Source of the DNA: Varibaculum massiliense
GTDB taxonomy: Bacteria > Actinomycetota > Actinomycetes > Actinomycetales > Actinomycetaceae
Direction: 5' to 3'
Assembly (NCBI RefSeq): GCF_900106855.1
Contig: NZ_FNWI01000004.1
Coordinates: 620,001-684,000, forward strand
Length of the DNA: 64,000 bases
This document shows, piece after piece, positions 1 through 8,403 of this stretch. Both the position numbers and the translations under genes were made by a program. Within the stretch, counting starts at the first letter, position 1; the number at the start of each line of letters is the position of its first letter. A model generated the notes under the pieces. The model was not told the DNA's origin. It worked only from the letters and a program-made list of their open reading frames with translations, and did no database searches.

Positions 1-1447
1 TATCTACCCGAAAAGTTTCCACTTTCGTCCGCCCGGGAGGCATTCCCTTTAAAGTCAGTAAATCTAGATCCCCAAACGAGGTCATAGCCACTGAGCGCGG
101 TATGGGGGTAGCGGTCATCACCAGCAGGTGGGGGGTACCCGATTCGGCCTGTCGCAGCCGGTCACGCTGACGCACCCCGAACTTGTGCTGCTCATCAATC
201 ACTACCACCCCGGGGGAAGTAAGCATCACCCGCTGAGAAAGCAAAGCATGAGTTCCCACAATCAACGCTGGTTGCCCAGTTTTTAGCGCATCCAAAGTCC
301 GGTTTTTCTCGGCAGTTGGCATCGAGGAGGTAAGACGATAAATCGGGACTCCCTCTGTCCCCCGCAAAGTAAATCCCCCCGGCTGGGCATATTCGCCCAA
401 AAGACCGGTGAGGGTAGAAAAATGCTGGTGTACCAACACTTCGGTGGGCGCCATGAAGATTCCTTGCCGCCCGCCATCTACTGCCCGCAACATCGCCAGC
501 AGCGACACCACGGTTTTCCCCGACCCCACATCCCCCTGGAGCAGCAAGTTCATAGGGCGAGGTGACTGTAACCGCTCGCCAATATCAGCCAAGGCTTGCT
601 GCTGAAAATCAGTTAAAGCAAAGGGTAGCGAGGCGGCAACCCGCTCGGTAAATCCTCCGGGAAGCTCTTTTAACACCGGCGCATCCTCAGCGAGTTCTTG
701 TCGCCGCTCAGCTAGCGCCGCCTGCAGCACGAAGGCTTCCTCGTAGCGAAAACGACTACGCGCCGCCTGGTAATCTGCGCGAGTTTGGGGATGATGAATC
801 TGTTCTAAAGCCGTATTTATCTCTAATAAGCCCTGTTCTTTGCGGATTTCCGCGGGTAAGGGATCGGGCAGGGGGCGAAACTTTAGCTGATCTAAAACCA
901 CTGCAATCGCCTTTTGCGTGGTCCAGGTGGGTAGCCCGACCTTCGCGGGATAAATCGGTTCCGGACGCTGCGCCTGCACTTTCGCCGCCTGGTTACTGGT
1001 TACGTCCAGATTTTCGTCACTTACCTCCTGATAGGAGGGGTGGGACAGCTGCAAGCGTCCGCGATAAAGACTGGGGCGCCCAGAAAAAAGTTTCGTTTGC
1101 CCCACCTGCATCTGCGTGGACATCCAGTTGATCAGATGCTGGCTTTTTGCCCAAAACACCGCATCCATCAAATTTTCCCCATCGCTTAGCTGCAGGGAAA
1201 GCATCCATTTCCCGCCCCGAGTGCGTCGCCGCGAAGAATCTGCGATTTGGGCGATAACCGACTGTTCTTCCCCTAAGGTAAGCTGCGAAAAAGAGGTAAG
1301 CTCCCCCAGTTCGTGATAACGCCTGGGAAAGAAATACAACAGGTCAAGGGTGGTTTGCAGTCCAAACTTTTTCTCTAACTTTCCGGCGACGCGCCCTAGG
1401 ACTTTCTTTAGAGGCTCCTCGGCTGCTGGGGTTTCTTGCTCGCTCAC
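1..1447 (-). CDS. recG: ATP-dependent DNA helicase RecG (3' part outside the window)
   Basis: RecG remodels stalled replication forks and branch-migrates Holliday junctions. About 482 N-terminal residues are visible; the C-terminal helicase lobe lies beyond the left edge. Seen in the minus-strand translation: an N-terminal wedge/OB region (LYFFPRRYHE), Walker A GDVGSGKT, motif Ia APTEVL, GTHALL, the DEQH box in VVIDEQHKFGVRQR, and motif III LVMTATPIPRS. The start is GTG at 1447, inside a GTGA that is also the stop of the upstream DAK-domain gene, which implies translational coupling. The DAK-recG order is common in Actinobacteria and Firmicutes. No frameshift was seen in the visible part. Confidence 0.95.
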   Translation of the reverse strand, partial: MSEQETPAAEEPLKKVLGRVAGKLEKKFGLQTTLDLLYFFPRRYHELGELTSFSQLTLGEEQSVIAQIADSSRRRTRGGKWMLSLQLSDGENLMDAVFWAKSQHLINWMSTQMQVGQTKLFSGRPSLYRGRLQLSHPSYQEVSDENLDVTSNQAAKVQAQRPEPIYPAKVGLPTWTTQKAIAVVLDQLKFRPLPDPLPAEIRKEQGLLEINTALEQIHHPQTRADYQAARSRFRYEEAFVLQAALAERRQELAEDAPVLKELPGGFTERVAASLPFALTDFQQQALADIGERLQSPRPMNLLLQGDVGSGKTVVSLLAMLRAVDGGRQGIFMAPTEVLVHQHFSTLTGLLGEYAQPGGFTLRGTEGVPIYRLTSSMPTAEKNRTLDALKTGQPALIVGTHALLSQRVMLTSPGVVVIDEQHKFGVRQRDRLRQAESGTPHLLVMTATPIPRSVAMTSFGDLDLLTLKGMPPGRTKVETFRVD

Positions 1448-3459
1448 GAAGACAGTACCCCCACCAGGGTGTCACCGCTTTGCCCTCCACTGATTAGCTC
1501 TATCCGGATTCCGGGAGCCCCCTGTGAAAGCGCGTTTTGGATACGGGCAATCAACTCGGGATCCTCTCCTTTGCGGGTGAGGATCCGTGCCTGAATATCA
1601 TTGGGGCTCACTGACGATGCCAGCAGCTCAAAGGGTGTTTTGGGCGAGACTGTCCACGTACGTTGGGTAGCTAACGCATCAAAGGTGCGCGAGCGTTGCA
1701 ACTGGATTAGGTCAGGGGCTTCAATGGCGGAGGAAACTATTTGACAGCAGGCACGCGCTACTTCTAATACTTGCAGGTCATCTTGGGTGGGAGCCAGCAT
1801 TACTTCAATCCCTTTATCTTTGGCGGGACGCACCAGGTTTGCTAATTCCGCCGCGCTCACCTGATCGCAGGGGAGAACTTGCACGACTTCCTGCTCCATT
1901 TCAGTGATTATTGGCAGCACTTCCTGGGGAATTCCGCGGCGCGAAAGTACCACCGTAGCACCTAGGTTAGCTAAATCCCCCACCAGTCCGGGAGCCGAAG
2001 CGTAGGCTAAAACCGCTGGTCTAATCGGGCGGATAGCGCGCGAGGAATCCAGACTCACCAGATTGGAGTTAGCGGGATCTTCCCTTTCACTAGGCAGCGG
2101 CGGGCGGGTTAAAATCATCCCCGATTTTTCCGGTAACAGTTCGATTACCCGCCGGGGATGCCGGCTGCGCACCAGCAGCATCCGCGGACCGATTCCCAAC
2201 ATATCGGCGCGCCCGGTCATCGCCCCATACACCCCGTTTTCTTCTAACTCAGCGCGCAGTCGCTGAAAACGAGAGTTATCGGCTTCCCCGCGCCAGGTCA
2301 ACACTAGAGAGTTCATTCGCGAGGGTGCCGGCAGACCGAGATGGGAAGCGGGAACCATATCCCGCACCATCTGCAAACTGGTGGCTACCGCCCCCTGGTC
2401 TTGTTGATTCTCCTGACAATAAGTTTCTACCATCGCTGCCACTAGCAGCATTAATACTGCCGCACGCGCATCGGGACGTCCGTGATTTTCTTCTGCCCCC
2501 TCCACCAAGGCCACCTGGCTAGCCATCCAGGCACGCGAGAGAATATCTTCAATCGACATTTGCTCTGGCTGGGTTTCTAGCTCCGCGTTTATCTCTTCGA
2601 TTAGTCCCGACAGGGTCGGAGGATCCAGGCGTTCCACGGCGGGCAACAGACAGCGCGTAGGGCACTGGCTGCTGGAACGCAATACTTTTAATAACTGCAC
2701 CGGGTTTAAACCGGGAGAATTAGCTGCATTGGCGGCTGCGCTAAACAGCTCGGACAACACTATCCCAATCATCCCGCTGGCTCCCGCTAAGGCGGCATCG
2801 GCAATCGCTTCTAATACCCAGCTCACGTCCCTATCAGCACTGGGGGGCAGCCCAGCTACAGTCAAAGTCACTTTATCCCAGGTGAGTAGAGCATTTGCGC
2901 CAGTATCGGAATCCAGCTCACTTTGTGAATCCATGGCATCTAGTGCGCTTTGCGCCACCTGCAGTACTTCCCCGCTGACTTTGACCCAACGCCGGATATT
3001 ACTTCCAGTAACTTGCAGGTCAAGGCGTTCATCAGACTCCAACGCTTTCGCCACATTTTCCCGTTTTCCCTTCGTCCTCGGTTTCACCGGTTTAGGAGCC
3101 ATTTGCGGCATTTCAAAGTCAAGTAGCCCAGTTGTTCCTTCTACGGTGGTTTCTCCGGCTTTTTGGCTATTTTTTAGCCGCTCCTCCCGGGAGCTAGGAC
3201 GCGGGGCGGGCTTATTGGGTTTTACGCTTTCCTTAACCTCAAAGGGATTTTTCTCTTCTTGCCCCTCATTATTGAGCGGCTCCGAACTGGCAGTAACCGT
3301 TTTTTTAGCTCGCGCGGCGCGCGCAAAATCCGCAAAGGAAAATAAATCCGCTAAGGGTTCTTCTTCGCCCACCGCCGCCTCCTTCGCAAAATAATGGCTA
3401 AGGATCTGTTTTATCCCGCCTTTATAGTCTAACGAGTTTTTCAGTGAAGCCTGGCACAA
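1444..3459 (-). CDS. DAK2/DhaL-domain protein, FakA/YloV-like but with degenerate motifs
   Basis: This resembles fatty acid kinase A / YloV proteins: a DhaL (DAK2) domain at about residues 155-330 followed by a DegV-like C-terminal half, 671 residues in all. Normal FakA has DGDTGTN and GARGNSG nucleotide/metal loops. Here they read DSDTGAN and GASGMIG, so the Asp pair survives while the Arg and Asn of the second loop are lost. Residues about 30-150 are a charged, Pro/Lys/Glu-rich, probably disordered stretch. The first ATG gives an odd N-terminus, so the true start may be downstream. It is divergent from rpmB and its stop overlaps the recG start. Kinase activity is doubtful; with no FakB seen nearby, a structural or regulatory role is equally possible. 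Confidence 0.75.
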   Translation of the reverse strand: MCQASLKNSLDYKGGIKQILSHYFAKEAAVGEEEPLADLFSFADFARAARAKKTVTASSEPLNNEGQEEKNPFEVKESVKPNKPAPRPSSREERLKNSQKAGETTVEGTTGLLDFEMPQMAPKPVKPRTKGKRENVAKALESDERLDLQVTGSNIRRWVKVSGEVLQVAQSALDAMDSQSELDSDTGANALLTWDKVTLTVAGLPPSADRDVSWVLEAIADAALAGASGMIGIVLSELFSAAANAANSPGLNPVQLLKVLRSSSQCPTRCLLPAVERLDPPTLSGLIEEINAELETQPEQMSIEDILSRAWMASQVALVEGAEENHGRPDARAAVLMLLVAAMVETYCQENQQDQGAVATSLQMVRDMVPASHLGLPAPSRMNSLVLTWRGEADNSRFQRLRAELEENGVYGAMTGRADMLGIGPRMLLVRSRHPRRVIELLPEKSGMILTRPPLPSEREDPANSNLVSLDSSRAIRPIRPAVLAYASAPGLVGDLANLGATVVLSRRGIPQEVLPIITEMEQEVVQVLPCDQVSAAELANLVRPAKDKGIEVMLAPTQDDLQVLEVARACCQIVSSAIEAPDLIQLQRSRTFDALATQRTWTVSPKTPFELLASSVSPNDIQARILTRKGEDPELIARIQNALSQGAPGIRIELISGGQSGDTLVGVLSS

Positions 3460-3567
3460 TAACCACCTGGTAGTTGGCTGTTGCCCTTCGAATCAGTTAA
3501 TCTGGTCGGGTTGCCGATATCTGGGCGTTATCGCTCAGAGCTAGAAGAATACTTGAAGGAGACTATC

Positions 3568-3753
3568 GTGGCTGCCACCTGTGACATCTGCGGAAAAGGC
3601 CCCGGTTTCGGGAAGAGCGTTTCGCACTCCCACCGGCGCACGAACCGCCGTTTTAACCCAAATATTCAAAGCGTGCGCGCCGTTGTTGGTAGCATGCGCA
3701 AGCGCATGAATGTTTGCACCAAGTGCCTGAAGTCTGGTCGGGTAACCCGCTAG
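3568..3753 (+). CDS. rpmB: 50S ribosomal protein L28 (zinc-binding, C+ form)
   Basis: A 61-residue L28 of the large ribosomal subunit. I chose the GTG at 3568 because it follows a GAAGGA ribosome-binding sequence at about 3555-3560 and gives the usual N-terminus beginning [12 protein letters not shown] longer in-frame reading from 3481 has no homology in its extension. CDIC near the start and CTKC near the end form the four-cysteine zinc site of C+ L28; many Actinobacteria also carry a zinc-free paralogue elsewhere, repressed by Zur. The gene is monocistronic, divergent from the DAK gene, and followed by a strong terminator. Confidence 0.95.
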   Translation: MAATCDICGKGPGFGKSVSHSHRRTNRRFNPNIQSVRAVVGSMRKRMNVCTKCLKSGRVTR

Positions 3754-3771
3754 TAAGCAGGACACAATCGG

Positions 3772-3804
3772 CGCCGTCTGCGAAAAGCAGGCGGCGTTAT
3801 TTTT
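3772..3804 (+). terminator. Rho-independent terminator of rpmB
   Basis: Ten-base-pair stem 3772-3781 / 3787-3796 (one G-U pair) with a GAAAA loop, followed by TTATTTTTG. It lies 18 nt after the rpmB stop on the same strand. Confidence 0.9.
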
Positions 3805-3899
3805 GTTTTCGCCCTGGAAAATTCTTCCATCTCAGCAGGGGATTCCGTGTAAACTTAGAAACGATACTGCGTCCGAAGTCAGACAGCTAAAGGATTCTC

Positions 3900-4475
3900 A
3901 TGAGCCAGAACACCCCAAACCAATCCGGTAATTTTCCCAATAACCCGGGTCACCCTCCCGTTCCTAACAATCCGAATAACTCTTTAAAGCCGGAAGCTCC
4001 CGGCGGACAAAACCCTCAGATTCAGCCCTATCAAGCCCAAGGTGTAAGCCAAAGCCCAATGCCCGCTCCCCAAGGCGGCGACTATTACTGGAATAACAAT
4101 GGTCAGGCTCAAGGCCAACCATTCCCCGGGCAGGCAACTCCGGGTAATTATCAGCAGTATTCGCCTTTCCCGGGACAACCAGTTCCAGGCACGGCATCCC
4201 CTATGCCGAATCCCGCAAGCGGGCAGTACCCGAATCAAAAATCTAAACTGGCTGCCGGTTTGCTTGGCATTTTCCTGGGTGGTTTAGGGGTGCATAACTT
4301 CTATCTCGGAAGAATAGGCAGGGCGGTTACTCAGCTACTAATTAGCCTACTTTCTCTAGGTTTCCTAGCTATTGTCTCTACTACCTGGGGTCTTATCGAA
4401 GGTATCTTAATTTTGACCGCGAAACCCGGGTCTTCTTGGGCAGTCGATGCCCGCGGGATACCTCTACGGGACTAG
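3900..4475 (+). CDS. TM2-domain membrane protein
   Basis: A 191-residue protein. Residues 1-115 are rich in Pro, Gln, Asn and Gly (low complexity). They are followed by a TM2 domain at about 117-180: a first helix (LAAGLLGIFLGGLGVHNFYLG), a short turn containing GRIGRAVTQ, and a second helix ending in WGLIEGILIL. The HNFYLGR turn is typical of TM2 proteins, whose biochemical role in bacteria is unclear. An AAAGGA sequence lies just upstream of the ATG. The gene is transcribed toward infC but is separated from it by about 340 nt with a terminator-like hairpin, so it is probably an independent unit. Confidence 0.85.
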   Translation: MSQNTPNQSGNFPNNPGHPPVPNNPNNSLKPEAPGGQNPQIQPYQAQGVSQSPMPAPQGGDYYWNNNGQAQGQPFPGQATPGNYQQYSPFPGQPVPGTASPMPNPASGQYPNQKSKLAAGLLGIFLGGLGVHNFYLGRIGRAVTQLLISLLSLGFLAIVSTTWGLIEGILILTAKPGSSWAVDARGIPLRD

Positions 4476-4519
4476 TTTGTCACTAAGGCGGTTCCGGCAG
4501 CTCCCAGTTTTCAGTTTCT

Positions 4520-4785
4520 AACCAGGAAAACCAGGCGGACAACTATCGCCGCTGATGCCACCGGCTCGCCATGTGAGCAACTTCAAACCCTGCCAAGGCG
4601 TTCTCAGCTTTCCTTAAGGTACCCTGGTCTGCTAGATTGGGTACTAACCGACCAGGAAACTGGTACGAAAGTGGAGGTTTTCCCACCTGGATGCTCTCGG
4701 GTATCGGGTAAGAACAGATGCTTAACGCATCTGCGCGTTTATCGCTGCCTCCGCTCAATAAGCGGGGGCTTTTCTTTTTAAGTTT
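4520..4785 (+). promoter_or_regulatory. Structured leader upstream of infC (candidate attenuator)
   Basis: The 342 nt before infC hold no credible gene but several competing helices. CCTGGTC (4623-4629) can pair with GACCAGG (4650-4656). The latter can instead form an ACCAG-GAAA-CTGGT tetraloop hairpin (4651-4664). The region ends in an intrinsic terminator at 4747-4779, only 38 nt before the infC start. A conditional terminator in front of infC-rpmI-rplT fits the known pattern of autogenous control of this operon (by L20 or IF3 in other bacteria). The ligand here is unknown and the fold was judged by eye. Confidence 0.6.
4747..4779 (+). terminator. Terminator hairpin in the infC leader
   Basis: Nine-pair stem, G4747 plus CCTCCGCT (4748-4755) against AGCGGGGG (4761-4768) plus C4769, loop CAATA, then TTTTCTTTTT. 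It lies between the leader and infC, so it is either the end of an upstream transcript or the switching hairpin of an attenuator. Confidence 0.85.
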
Positions 4786-4817
4786 GGCTCCCAAAAAATC
4801 TTAAGCAAGGAGTAGCT

Positions 4818-5474
4818 ATCAGCAACGAGACACGCATTAATGACCGCATCCGGGTGAAAGAAGTACGCCTAGTTGGTCCCAGTGGGGAACAGGTAGGGGT
4901 AGTCCGGATCGAGGACGCATTGCGCCTAGCCACAGAAGCTGGCTTGGATCTAGTAGAGGTCGCACCCACGGCGAAACCTCCAGTTTGTAAGTTGATGGAT
5001 TACGGCAAGTTCAAATACGAGGCTGCACAGAAGGCTCGTAACGCTCGCCGTAATCAAGTTAACTCCCAGCTAAAAGAGATTCGTTTCCGCCTCAAAATCG
5101 ATGATCACGACTACGAAACCAAGAAAGGTCACGTAGTACGGTTCCTCGAAGGCGGGGACAAAGTAAAAGTCATGATTATGTTTCGCGGGCGCGAGCAGTC
5201 TCGCCCCGAGCTGGGCGTAAAACTTTTAGAACGCCTGGCTGCGGATGTAACCGAGATGGCCACCGTAGAATCTATGCCCCGCCAGGACGGGCGCAATATG
5301 ACCATGGTGCTGGCTCCCACGAAACGTAAGCATCACACCAAATCGGATCAGCGTCGCCGCCGTGACCAAAAGCGCGGCGAAACTATGAACCGTCAACAAC
5401 TTAAGGATGCCCGTAAAGCGCGCAAAGCTAAAGAGGCTCAGGAAACTGAAGCTGTAGCGAAAGCGAAAAAGTAG
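4818..5474 (+). CDS. infC: Translation initiation factor IF-3
   Basis: IF-3 binds the 30S subunit, checks the start codon and initiator tRNA, and prevents early 50S joining. The 218-residue product starts at ATC (4818-4820), not at the GTG at 4854. The family's conserved opening [18 protein letters not shown] begins exactly there, an AAGGAG lies 5 nt upstream, and no ATG/GTG/TTG occurs in frame between them. Rare AUU/AUC/AUA starts are a known feature of infC and let IF-3 repress its own synthesis. The N-domain spans about 1-80 and the C-domain ([17 protein letters not shown]) about 90-175. The last 45 residues form a Lys/Arg-rich tail typical of Actinobacteria. It heads infC-rpmI-rplT. Confidence 0.95.
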   Translation: MSNETRINDRIRVKEVRLVGPSGEQVGVVRIEDALRLATEAGLDLVEVAPTAKPPVCKLMDYGKFKYEAAQKARNARRNQVNSQLKEIRFRLKIDDHDYETKKGHVVRFLEGGDKVKVMIMFRGREQSRPELGVKLLERLAADVTEMATVESMPRQDGRNMTMVLAPTKRKHHTKSDQRRRRDQKRGETMNRQQLKDARKARKAKEAQETEAVAKAKK

Positions 5475-5536
5475 GGCCGTCCTAACCGCCTAAGAAACAG
5501 GCAAAACCACCGGCGCGCCGGTAGAGAGGAAAAACA

Positions 5537-5737
5537 ATGCCGAAGATGAAGACGCACTCCGGTGCGAAGAAGCGCTTCCGCAGGACCGGAAGCGGCAAAC
5601 TGATGCGGGAAAAGGCAGGAAAACGCCACCTGCTAGAACACAAGTCTTCCAAACTGACCCGTCGCCTCAGCCGCGATCAGGTAGTGGCACCCGCCGATGC
5701 CAAGCGTGTAAATAAGCTGCTGGCTGGCAACAAGTAG
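5537..5737 (+). CDS. rpmI: 50S ribosomal protein L35
   Basis: A 66-residue basic protein beginning [20 protein letters not shown], the L35 signature, and ending in the usual VNKLLAGNK-type tail. A GAGAGG ribosome-binding sequence precedes the ATG. It is second in the infC-rpmI-rplT operon, 62 nt after infC and 21 nt before rplT. It belongs to the large subunit. Confidence 0.97.
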   Translation: MPKMKTHSGAKKRFRRTGSGKLMREKAGKRHLLEHKSSKLTRRLSRDQVVAPADAKRVNKLLAGNK

Positions 5738-5758
5738 GCAAGGAGAGGATTAAGAGAT

Positions 5759-6139
5759 ATGGCACGCGTAAAACGAGCAGTAAACGCCAAGAAGAAACGT
5801 CGCACCGTATTGGATCGCGCCTCCGGTTACCGGGGTCAGCGTTCCCGCCTGTACCGCAAGGCTAAAGAACAGCTGCTGCACTCAGGCGTTTATTCCTATA
5901 ACGATCGGCGCAAACGCAAGAATGATTTCCGGAAACTGTGGATTCAGCGGATTAATGCCGCTTGCCGCGCCCAGGATATGACCTATAACCGGTTCATCCA
6001 GGGGCTGCGCCTAGCGGAAATCGAAGTTGACCGCCGGATGCTCTCCGAATTAGCGGTTTACGATATTGACACCTTTAATCAGCTGGTAGAAAAAGCGAAA
6101 GCGGCTCTACCGAAGGACGTAAACGCTCCGGCTGCTTAA
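5759..6139 (+). CDS. rplT: 50S ribosomal protein L20
   Basis: A 126-residue L20 with the conserved start [18 protein letters not shown] and the RNA-binding segment [17 protein letters not shown]20 binds 23S rRNA early in assembly and in several bacteria is the autogenous repressor of infC-rpmI-rplT, which makes the leader at 4520-4785 of interest. An AAGGAGAGG lies upstream of the ATG. A SpoU methyltransferase gene follows after 24 nt, as in many Actinobacteria. Confidence 0.97.
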   Translation: MARVKRAVNAKKKRRTVLDRASGYRGQRSRLYRKAKEQLLHSGVYSYNDRRKRKNDFRKLWIQRINAACRAQDMTYNRFIQGLRLAEIEVDRRMLSELAVYDIDTFNQLVEKAKAALPKDVNAPAA

Positions 6140-6163
6140 AGCCGCTAATAAGAAGTTAGCTTT

Positions 6164-6994
6164 TTGCTTAATCTACGCCTAGACACGATTGACAATCCTC
6201 GCTCCCAGCGGGTGCGGACCCTGGTCAATCTGTCTAGGCGTAGTTTTCGTTTAAAGCAAGGGTTACTGCTGGTAGAGGGGCCACAAGCTTGCGCCGAGCT
6301 GCTGCGTTTTTATCCGGAAGCGGTTCGTGACGTTTACGTTGAGGTCGGTGCGCCTTCCCCGGCTATCCAGGTGGCGCGGGAGGCACTAGGAGTTACTTCC
6401 TGGGTACATCCGGTAACCCGGCAGGTAATGAAGTTATTCGCACCCGCGGCGCAAGGAATTGCGACCACTGCCGAGCTTTCACTGCTCCCTAGCGCCAAGC
6501 TTCCCCCTGCGGAGGTTTCGAAAGAGGGCGCCTGGGCGGTATGCGCGCGGGTACAAGATCCCGGCAACCTGGGAACAATCATTCGGATTGCCGATGCCTG
6601 CGGTCTGGCGGGGGTGCTGGCTTTGGAAGGCTGCGCGGATTCCTCTAGCCCCAAAGTTATTCGCGCCAGTGCCGGGAGCCTGTTTCACCTGCCGGTTTAC
6701 TCTGGTGCCTCCTTCAGTGCGTTAGGGGCGCTGAGCGAGGAAAGCGGCGGCTGCCTAGTGGGTCTGTCAGGAGCGGCCGAAACAGATTTACCGGCTTTTA
6801 CCGCCTCTAGTAAAGTTACTGCCTCACCCTTGTTTATCTGCCTGGGTAATGAAGCCCAAGGTTTATCTAGCGAGGAAATCGCCCTCTGTAATCAAACCAT
6901 CGCCATCCCTATGTGGGGAAAGGCGGAATCTCTTAATGTGGCGACTGCCGCTGCGATTGCCCTGTATGCCATCGCGAGTGCCCGCACTAAGTAG
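6164..6994 (+). CDS. SpoU/TrmH-family RNA 2'-O-methyltransferase
   Basis: A 276-residue SAM-dependent SPOUT enzyme, probably acting on 23S rRNA because it follows rplT. An N-terminal substrate-binding domain (about 1-110) precedes the catalytic fold with its three motifs: QDPGNLGTIIRIADACG, FICLGNEAQGLS and IPMWGKAESLNVATAAAIAL. The Asn and Arg of motif 1 and the Glu of motif 2 are present. The start is TTG at 6164 with only a weak AGAAG upstream, so it may be read mainly by coupling to rplT. In many Actinobacteria pheST follows this gene; here it is followed by a convergent fur-family gene. Confidence 0.88.
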   Translation: MLNLRLDTIDNPRSQRVRTLVNLSRRSFRLKQGLLLVEGPQACAELLRFYPEAVRDVYVEVGAPSPAIQVAREALGVTSWVHPVTRQVMKLFAPAAQGIATTAELSLLPSAKLPPAEVSKEGAWAVCARVQDPGNLGTIIRIADACGLAGVLALEGCADSSSPKVIRASAGSLFHLPVYSGASFSALGALSEESGGCLVGLSGAAETDLPAFTASSKVTASPLFICLGNEAQGLSSEEIALCNQTIAIPMWGKAESLNVATAAAIALYAIASARTK

Positions 6995-7011
6995 CATACT
7001 GGCGCTGTTTC

Positions 7012-7407
7012 TTAATGCTGGTTTGCGCAATTGGCACAGAGGCCAAAAATGTCTGCCATATGTTCGATATCGCTGAATTGGTAGCGCTGGGAAATCTCGG
7101 CAATCCACTGTTCTAACTGGTCATCTTGAATATCTACGGTGTAACCACAACTTCGACACACCAGGTGGTGATGGTGACGCCTGGCCGCACACCGCCGATA
7201 GAGGGTTTCGCCCTCTTCGGACCGCAAACTATCCAGCTCTCCGATCTCGGTTAGGGTCTGCAGGTTACGATAGACCGTAGCTAATCCCACGTTTTGCCCA
7301 GCTGCCACCAGAGCGGCATGTACTTGCTGGGCAGAACGAAAATCCGTTTCATCAGCCATGATTGCCATAATGGCGTCCCGTTGCCGGGTTTTACGCTGCA
7401 TTGCCAT
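7012..7407 (-). CDS. Fur-family metal-dependent repressor, Zur-like
   Basis: A 131-residue winged-helix regulator. The N-terminal DNA-binding domain includes SAQQVHAALVAAGQNVGLATVYRNLQTL (recognition helix near ATVYRNL). The dimerisation domain has the HHHHLVCRSC metal motif and a second CANC pair at the C-terminus, forming the structural zinc site. The histidine cluster and overall shape fit Zur (FurB) better than iron Fur or PerR, but this is inference. It lies 27 nt after holA on the same strand, so it is probably the last gene of comEA-comEC-holA-fur. Confidence 0.85.
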   Translation of the reverse strand: MAMQRKTRQRDAIMAIMADETDFRSAQQVHAALVAAGQNVGLATVYRNLQTLTEIGELDSLRSEEGETLYRRCAARRHHHHLVCRSCGYTVDIQDDQLEQWIAEISQRYQFSDIEHMADIFGLCANCANQH

Positions 7408-7434
7408 TGCTGCTCCTAACTAGTTCTCCTCGCT

Positions 7435-8403
7435 TCACCGCTGCCGTAAAAGACAGATTTTCCTAACTGCCGCTTCCAGGGCGTATTGCGGATCTCGGCT
7501 GGCTCCTTTAGCGTCCTCATCCGCTTGCGCAATAATTTTAATCGCTGCCGCCAGCTGCGAATCTTTCCATCCGCGCACCTCTCGCCGGACTTTTTCTACC
7601 TGCCAAGGCGCCATTCCCAGCTGGGAGGGGTTTACTCCCCGCACGCTTACTTTTGCCAGGTTACGAAACTTGAGGGCGAGCGCACCCCCAATCGCAACCG
7701 GCTCCACTCCGGAAGAAAACGCTTGCCGCAGCAACACCAGGGCGCGTGAAAGATTCCCCACCGCCGCCGCATCGGCTACGTTAAACCCGGTAGCCCCCAC
7801 TCGCGATCCGTAGAATTGCTGTACTGCCTGCAAGGTTACTGCCTGCGGATAGTCAGAGACCAGCTGGCGGGCAGCGCCGATTAGTTCCGCTAGATCCCCA
7901 CCGAGCGCATCTACCAGTAGCTGCGCCCCAGCTGGCTCTATGCGTCCACCCGCGGTGCGGACTTCTTCGACCACTAACGCCAATTTGTCGCGGGCATTCT
8001 TTAATTTAGCGACTTTAACTTCCCTAGCTCCCGCTTTCTTTATCTTGTCTACCTGGCGTTTTCCTTTATTGGAGCCATCGTGAAGCGCTACCACCCAGCA
8101 ATCTGGTTGCGGAGCAGATAGATAAGCTACTAAGTCTGCCCCCAAGGCTTCATCGGCAGATTCAAAATCGGGGATCACTACCAGCCGAGCTTCTCCGAAC
8201 AATGAGGGAGAGGTCAAAGATTCCAGGGAGCCGGCCTGGTATTCAGTGGCACTGATTTCCGTAACCGCCAGGGAAGGATCCTGGTTGCGTCCCAGTTGCT
8301 TTAAGCGAGCAAGGGCGCGATCTGCTAGCAGTTTCTCTGAGCCGCGAATTAATACGGCGGACGCCAGGGCGCAATCGCGCCAACTCATCTGCTTTGAGAC
8401 CAT
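7435..8403 (-). CDS. holA: DNA polymerase III subunit delta
   Basis: The delta subunit opens the sliding clamp within the clamp loader. At 322 residues it matches family length. The N-terminal domain has SAVLIRGSEKLLADRAL and the delta pattern SPSLFGEARLVVIPDFE; the middle holds a degenerate AAA+ fold without a working Walker A, as expected; the C-terminal helical collar follows. The ATG at 8403 overlaps the comEC end by 19 nt; a second ATG five codons in is possible. comEC next to holA is a classic bacterial arrangement. Confidence 0.93.
   Translation of the reverse strand: MVSKQMSWRDCALASAVLIRGSEKLLADRALARLKQLGRNQDPSLAVTEISATEYQAGSLESLTSPSLFGEARLVVIPDFESADEALGADLVAYLSAPQPDCWVVALHDGSNKGKRQVDKIKKAGAREVKVAKLKNARDKLALVVEEVRTAGGRIEPAGAQLLVDALGGDLAELIGAARQLVSDYPQAVTLQAVQQFYGSRVGATGFNVADAAAVGNLSRALVLLRQAFSSGVEPVAIGGALALKFRNLAKVSVRGVNPSQLGMAPWQVEKVRREVRGWKDSQLAAAIKIIAQADEDAKGASRDPQYALEAAVRKICLLRQR

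Noticed and set aside
2729-3394. 221-residue plus-strand frame across the DAK-domain gene
   Set aside because: Low-complexity antisense shadow of the disordered N-terminal region; no initiation signal or homology.
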